Below, piece after piece: positions 8,163-12,042 of a DNA stretch of 12,042 nt. The translations under genes and the position numbers were made by a program. Source of the DNA: Jimgerdemannia flammicorona (taxonomy: Eukaryota; Mucoromycota; Endogonomycetes; Endogonales; Endogonaceae); assembly GCA_003990745.1 (NCBI GenBank), contig RBNI01005851.1:1-12042 (forward strand), written 5' to 3'. How positions within the stretch are numbered: the first letter of the stretch is position 1; every line of letters begins with the position of its first letter. A model generated the notes under the pieces. That model did not search any database, had not been told where the DNA came from, and saw nothing but the letters and a program-made list of their open reading frames with translations.

Positions 8163-8716
8163 TCTCCTACCCTCAATCATACACCATCCACCAATCCCAT
8201 GCCCTTTTCCACCTGAAGCCACTGAGACAGCCCAAGAGAAACAGCTACACCAGCCCCACCATCAGACTGATCTAGCACATGGTCTCTAACCATATTAAAA
8301 TCATCTCTCAAAATGTCTAACCCTAGATCTGCCCAATTCTCCCAAGCCAGCCACTCCTCCACCTATTGCTTTCACTCTCTGCCAACTACTGGCAGATATA
8401 CAGAGCCCACCAAGAGTCCATCCCCTTTTCCTCCCTTCAGTCTACCCCACACTAGTTAATCACCAAAACTTTCCACATCCACTAACTTCCCTTTTCCAAC
8501 TCCAACCAAAATACCAACTTGCTTACTCCAATCAGTATCTCCAAACCATTCCTTACTCTACGATTCATAATCCTCCTCACCATAAGCCCAAATATCTTGA
8601 AGAAATACCACATCATACTCCCGGACTTTCAACCATCAAAATAGTCATTGCCGCTTCACCCCATCTTATAAACCATTAATGTTAATTGAGTGAATTTGTA
8701 GGTTGTACTTCATCAT
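8163..8716 (-). pseudogene. LINE ORF2 endonuclease N-terminal part (copy D)
   Basis: ORF2 starts at ATG 8716, 14 nt after the ORF1 stop. One frame can be followed to the junction at 8163 and on into 2344. Visible pieces are INING (the first endonuclease motif), VVFLQDIWAYG (with Asp where APE endonucleases have Glu), VGSVYLPVVGRE, DDFNMV (metal/DNA-binding motif) and LSQWLQVEKGMGLVDGV. Stops sit at GL-stop-DG, before LF, ES-stop-SKEW, GD-stop-LVW, before KQ and at GV-stop. The stretch from DFNMV to LVDGV aligns codon for codon with copy B (about 4765-4890). It would be part of the target-nicking domain and is inactive as it stands. Confidence 0.88.
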
Positions 8717-8730
8717 GGAAAATTTGAAGT

Positions 8731-9409
8731 TTAGATATCAGCTACCACTGCTGCCACCTTCTCAGCTCAGCCCTTAACAATGTCTCAATGCTCCTCATAG
8801 ACTGCTCACCAAATCCTCTCACCATTGTCACTACCATAGAAGAGGTCTACTTGCTTAGATACCACCTTATGAATATCTGCTATTTGGTTATCATCCACCT
8901 CATACCCTTTATCCTTCAGAAGAGCTGCAACCATTGCAGTCACCAGCTTTGGTCCCTGCAATGCTACCTTAAGAAATCCTTCTCATGCCTTTGGGGAGCT
9001 CTAAAATACATCCACTTCCTTAATGTCATCCTCTGCCAGTTCCTCCAGAACTGCCTGGAACCAGTCATCTGCTACCATCGCCAATTGCCCTGAAGTCGCA
9101 GGTCTGGGAGTCCTGCATAGCTCCTGAAGCAATTCCCTGTCTGCAGATATATCTGAAGCAACATCCACCAGCTCATCCTCTTCAGAGACCTTATCCAACC
9201 TCACTACCTCCTCTGCTTCTGGACATTTCCAGTCTACATTGGCTGACCTAGCCATCACTATGTCTTCTATCTGAGTTTCTAGAACCACCTCAATATTATC
9301 TTTGAAGCCTGCTCCTCGCTCTTTCTCACCATCTGCCCACTTCCCTGTCACTGGTACATGTGCAGATTCTCCCACTCCCCCCAGCTGGGAGAAGGACACC
9401 TTGGCTACC
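8731..9409 (-). pseudogene. LINE ORF1 C-terminal half (copy D)
   Basis: One minus-strand frame runs from 9399 down to TAA at 8733-8731. It opens at SFSQLGGVGES (copy B: SFLQLGGVENS) and passes GKWADGEKE, DELVDVASDIS and ADDWFQAVLEELAED. After a TAG at 9003-9001 and a nearby TGA it continues in the same frame as LVTAMVAALLKDKGYEVDD to the end of ORF1. Because D keeps the segment between these parts, it shows that copy B has lost about 44 bp there. It is probably the C-terminal acidic domain of the RNA-binding ORF1. The upstream end is cut by copy E. Confidence 0.87.
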
Positions 9410-9427
9410 TTTTTTTTTTTTTTTTTT
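9410..9427 (-). repeat. Poly(A) tail of copy E (T run on plus strand)
   Basis: Eighteen T residues on the plus strand directly precede the reverse complement of the family's conserved 3' end, marking the 3' terminus of the minus-strand insertion. Confidence 0.92.
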
Positions 9428-9538
9428 ATAGTTGCTTGGACTCCTTTATTCCACTAGTCTATATGAATTAAAGCACAAAGTTTTCCCACCAACTACCTAT
9501 CCCTTACTACCTGGTCGAAATAAACCTAACTGGTCTAA
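9428..9538 (-). other. 3' UTR of copy E with conserved terminal block
   Basis: The last 34 nt (9461 to 9428) are identical to 8083-8116 in copy B and contain AATAAA (TTTATT at 9445-9450 on the plus strand). The rest of the UTR is hard to align with B. Confidence 0.82.
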
Positions 9539-11890
9539 TCAACCTACTCCAATTTTCCATCGCACCTCACTCTCATCTAGTAACAAATGACCCTGACTCC
9601 ACAATATAATATCTTGCACCTTCTTAACTGCCCCCAACTCCTGCTGCCTCCCCTGGTACCACCAACCCTGTACTACCTCTCACACTAGCCAACACCATCT
9701 CTCCACCAGATCCCCAATTCCCATCCAACATTTGTCTTCAAAGACCTATCGCCAGTGTGCTACCATTAAGACCCACACTCCCAAAATCTGCCCAACACCT
9801 CCCCAAATGTCCCCAACATCCCCCACCAGTCTCCTCCTAGTGACAACACTGGCAGACTCTCCTGGCCTCCTTTGGTTGGAACCCCAATGTCCCTCTAGCA
9901 TCTGCCAATAACCCTCCACCCCTGGGCAGGCCCCAATGACATGCTCTGGGGTCTGAACTACTTCTCCCGAGATCTCAGCACACCATTCACAATCCCTGCA
10001 CCCATCAACCACCATCCATCCTGTCTGATAGTTCAGCATAACATTCCTTTGCAGGAACCTCCATCAAACTACCCAATATCGAGGAGGTACCACCTTATTC
10101 AAAGTGGCTGCCCATCTCCAAATTCTATCCTATTCCTACATCTCACCAATACCAGCTGTCTACCATCCCACTGGCCACTGCTCAAGAGGGCCTGATCTGG
10201 CCCATTCCATCACCTCGACCAGAGAATAGTCCTTCAGCTCCTTCCCTCCTACCCTGAGAAGTCTAAGTCACTACCACCACTGCTCAGGGTCTGCCCCCTC
10301 CTCTATTGCTTCCACCTCTAGCCCTGTTAGGCCCATCATAAGCCAGGCCTCAGCGATGCCCCACCAGAACCCTTTAAACCTCACAGATCCAACCTGAAGT
10401 AGCCCTTGCATATCCTTCCTCTCCTCACTCTGGGGGCAGAATCTGATCTCCCAATTATCCATCGCCAATCTGCCCCAGCTCTCTTCCCCTATCTCTACTA
10501 ATTGGTAGCCCCACCAGCCCCTAAGTGCCTTCAACCTTCACTGAAAGTCCACCAGCCCCAAACCACTATCAGTAATCAGTAACACCAATTTTTCCCATCC
10601 AATCTGTGGCCATCTCCCCCTCCAGAGCCACCCTTCCATAGCCTTTTTGAGATGCCGCACCACCCATCCAGGAAAATCTAGGTGGTAGCCCAGGTACCAT
10701 AGCTTTGGCAACCAGTATTCATTCAGAACCACCACCCTTCCTGCTAAAGAAAAGTTTCAACCAGCCCAGCCCATCAGCATATCTTCCCATTTTCGAACCA
10801 TGGAACTCCACCACTCCTTTGGCAAAATGGTCCCGAATACTGAGAACCATATCCCTAAGTACCATACTGCTTCTTCTGTAGGCACCACTCATCCAAACCC
10901 TGCTACCCCTAAGCCTGTATCTAGCTCTAAAGTTTCACACTTTCCCCAATTCAGCTTTGCACCTACCAACCTCTCATACTGTTCAATTCCATCTCTTAAA
11001 ATGTCCACATCTGCCATGCTGCCGAGCCCCACCACCATGTCATCTGCAAAGGCCCCCAGCTTCTATACTACCTCACCCATATACAATCTATTCAGCCACC
11101 CTCTTAGCCAGGCCAGCACCAGTTCTAGTGAGAGGATGTAAAGAAGTGGAGAAAGAAGGTCCCCTTGTGGAACCCCTCTTCCTAAGGCAAACTCTGGACT
11201 GCTCCAGCCATTCATCAGCACTGCCCCTCGATAGTCTCGCACCAGCCCCATCAACCTTCCAATCTCTCCAAGATCAAATCCTACTTTCTGGAGTATTGCC
11301 TCTAGGTAACTCTACCATATGCTATCATATGCCTTCTCTTGATCCAAGAAGACCATCCTCCCATTGACCTGCCGACTCCTACAGCCTTCCAAGATATTTT
11401 GCACCTAGGCAGTACTGTCCATAATCTACCAACCCTTCACAATGCCCCTCTGCTCCTCTCCTATCAGTCTTCCAATCCATTGCTGCAATCTCCCTGCCAA
11501 GATTTTTGAGACTAGCTTCCTGTCAACATTCAACAGCATGATCGGCCACCAGTTATGCCACTCCCTCCTATCACCCTTCTCCTTATATAACAAAGACACC
11601 AGACCTAAGCTTCCATTCTCAATCTACTGACCATCTTCTAGCACAAAATTAACCATTTCAACAAGCCAAGCTCTAAATTCCACCCGAAACTCCTTCCAAA
11701 ACTCCCAAGGGAGTCCATCCTCCCCTGGTGATGAACCACTCAGTGCCTTCTGCAGAACCTCTAACACCTCTTCCAAAGACACTCTGCCTAATACTGTGGC
11801 TCCTATTGCTGGCAATGGCACTACTGGCCAGTTATATACAAGAGGCACCTCTGCAACAATGTAATAACTCTCACTTCTATCCCTCTCTTA
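9539..11890 (-). pseudogene. LINE ORF2, reverse transcriptase to C-terminus (copy E)
   Basis: One frame, with stops but no detectable frameshift, runs from at least 11848 to the TGA at 9541-9539. RT motifs in order are GEDGLPWEFWKEF, LLYKEKGDR, IMLLNVDRKLVSKILA, FLDQEKAYDSIW, GRGVPQGDLLS and FADD (11050-11039). Then come AKLNWGKCETLEL, YLGIWFSVFG and VLNEYWLPKLWYLGYHLDF. The C-terminus has CRDCEWCAE then TPEHVIGACPG (about 9990-9910), a zf-RVT-like knuckle, and ends near VVQGWWYQG. Stops include TAG 11626, TAG 10270-10272 region and TAG 9748. Where copy B has TGA, E often keeps CGA or TGG, so the two copies decayed separately. Intact, it would reverse-transcribe element RNA at the nicked target. 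Confidence 0.9.
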
Positions 11891-11933
11891 TCCTTTGGAT
11901 AATTAGGGAAGTGGGCTATTACTTAGGGACTTA

Positions 11934-11948
11934 GTACACAATGTGTAC
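11934..11948. repeat. 15-bp perfect inverted repeat
   Basis: GTACACA-A-TGTGTAC has two 7-bp arms around one base, close to the point where copy E homology ends. It could be a terminal structure of another element or chance. Confidence 0.7.
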
Positions 11949-11998
11949 CAAGAAGCCTTCAGTTGAGGAAGCGCTCGCTTTAAGTAGTTGTAGCGGCA

Positions 11999-12042
11999 GT
12001 GCCTTATCTTTCAAAGGTCTTTCTTGTGTGCCTTATCTTTCA
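11999..12042. repeat. 15-bp direct repeat
   Basis: GTGCCTTATCTTTCA occurs at 11999-12013 and again at 12028-12042, with 14 bp between. The second copy touches the window end, so a longer tandem array may continue outside. Confidence 0.8.

Larger units (their letters stand above)
8163..9409 (-). mobile_element. LINE copy D, right piece (oldest layer of the nest)
   Basis: A minus-strand LINE fragment holding the 3' part of ORF1 and the start of ORF2. It is continued at 2344-1953 across the copy B insertion, and cut at its upstream side by copy E at 9410. It is collinear with about 3715-4909 of copy B on the opposite strand. It hosts insertions B, C and E and carries many stops, so it is the oldest copy here. 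Confidence 0.9.
9410..11890 (-). mobile_element. 5'-truncated LINE copy E
   Basis: A minus-strand copy that starts with an 18-nt T run (its A tail). It is collinear with about 5630-8116 of copy B, nearly the same length over that span (about 2,480 nt). Identity to B is clearly lower than between B and C, around three in four by eye. Homology is clear up to about 11,850, weak to about 11,890 and then lost, so the 5' end is truncated just upstream of the RT. It interrupts ORF1 of copy D at 9409. No matching target duplication is found on the right, so the 5' boundary is uncertain. Confidence 0.85.
11891..12042. other. Unassigned sequence at right edge
   Basis: This stretch matches neither copy D's ORF1, expected to resume after copy E, nor any other part of the family seen here. 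Its composition differs, without the strong C-over-G bias of the minus-strand elements and with several CpG. It contains a near-palindrome at 11934-11948 and a 15-bp direct repeat. No ORF of note. It may be another mobile element or host DNA. Confidence 0.6.

Noticed and set aside
8163..9409. A separate host gene between copies B and E
   Set aside because: All of it aligns with LINE ORF1/ORF2 of copy D and connects in frame to 2344 across the copy B insertion.
1..12042. tRNA, rRNA or bacterial operon features
   Set aside because: No cloverleaf, rRNA core or prokaryotic gene spacing was recognised; the sequence is accounted for by LINE copies except the last ~150 bp.

Overview
The window is eukaryotic repetitive DNA. 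I see no single-copy host gene, no RNA gene and nothing bacterial. Nearly all of it (about 1-11,890) is a nest of four copies of one two-ORF non-LTR retrotransposon (LINE) family. The family has an ORF1 with RRM-like segments and an E/K-rich coil. Its ORF2 carries an APE-type endonuclease, a reverse transcriptase with an FADD active site, and a C-terminal Cys/His motif like the zf-RVT knuckle. It ends in a poly(A) tail. The RT motifs fit the L1/Tx1 side of the LINE tree. The zf-RVT-like tail, heavy C-to-T decay (including CGA to TGA and CAG to TAG) and sparse CpG suggest a land plant or a streptophyte relative, but that is inference.

Layout. (1) Copy C, minus strand, 1-1952, runs off the left edge; its ORF1 is joined directly to an ORF2 C-terminus, so most of ORF2 is missing. 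(2) Copy D, minus strand, is the oldest layer and lies in two pieces here, 1953-2360 and 8163-9409. (3) Copy B, plus strand, 2361-8149, is essentially full length with a 33-nt A run. It is flanked by a 16-bp target-site duplication (2345-2360 and 8147-8162). Removing B and one duplication copy rejoins D's endonuclease in frame. (4) Copy E, minus strand, 9410 to about 11,890, is 5'-truncated, starts just upstream of the RT and is inserted in D's ORF1. (5) The last ~150 bp (about 11,890-12,042) match no element here and hold a 15-bp near-palindrome and a 15-bp direct repeat.

Together, C and B sit head to head as a ~1.7-kb inverted repeat around a ~420-bp spacer, and B and E sit tail to tail. 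Every ORF carries stops, so these are pseudogenes. The reading frames still align closely, and the B-C differences are almost all transitions. The points most worth following are the ORF1-only, HAL1-like chimera C, the 34-bp block kept identical at the two 3' ends, the Asp in place of the usual endonuclease Glu, the stops shared by B and C, and the natural hairpin.
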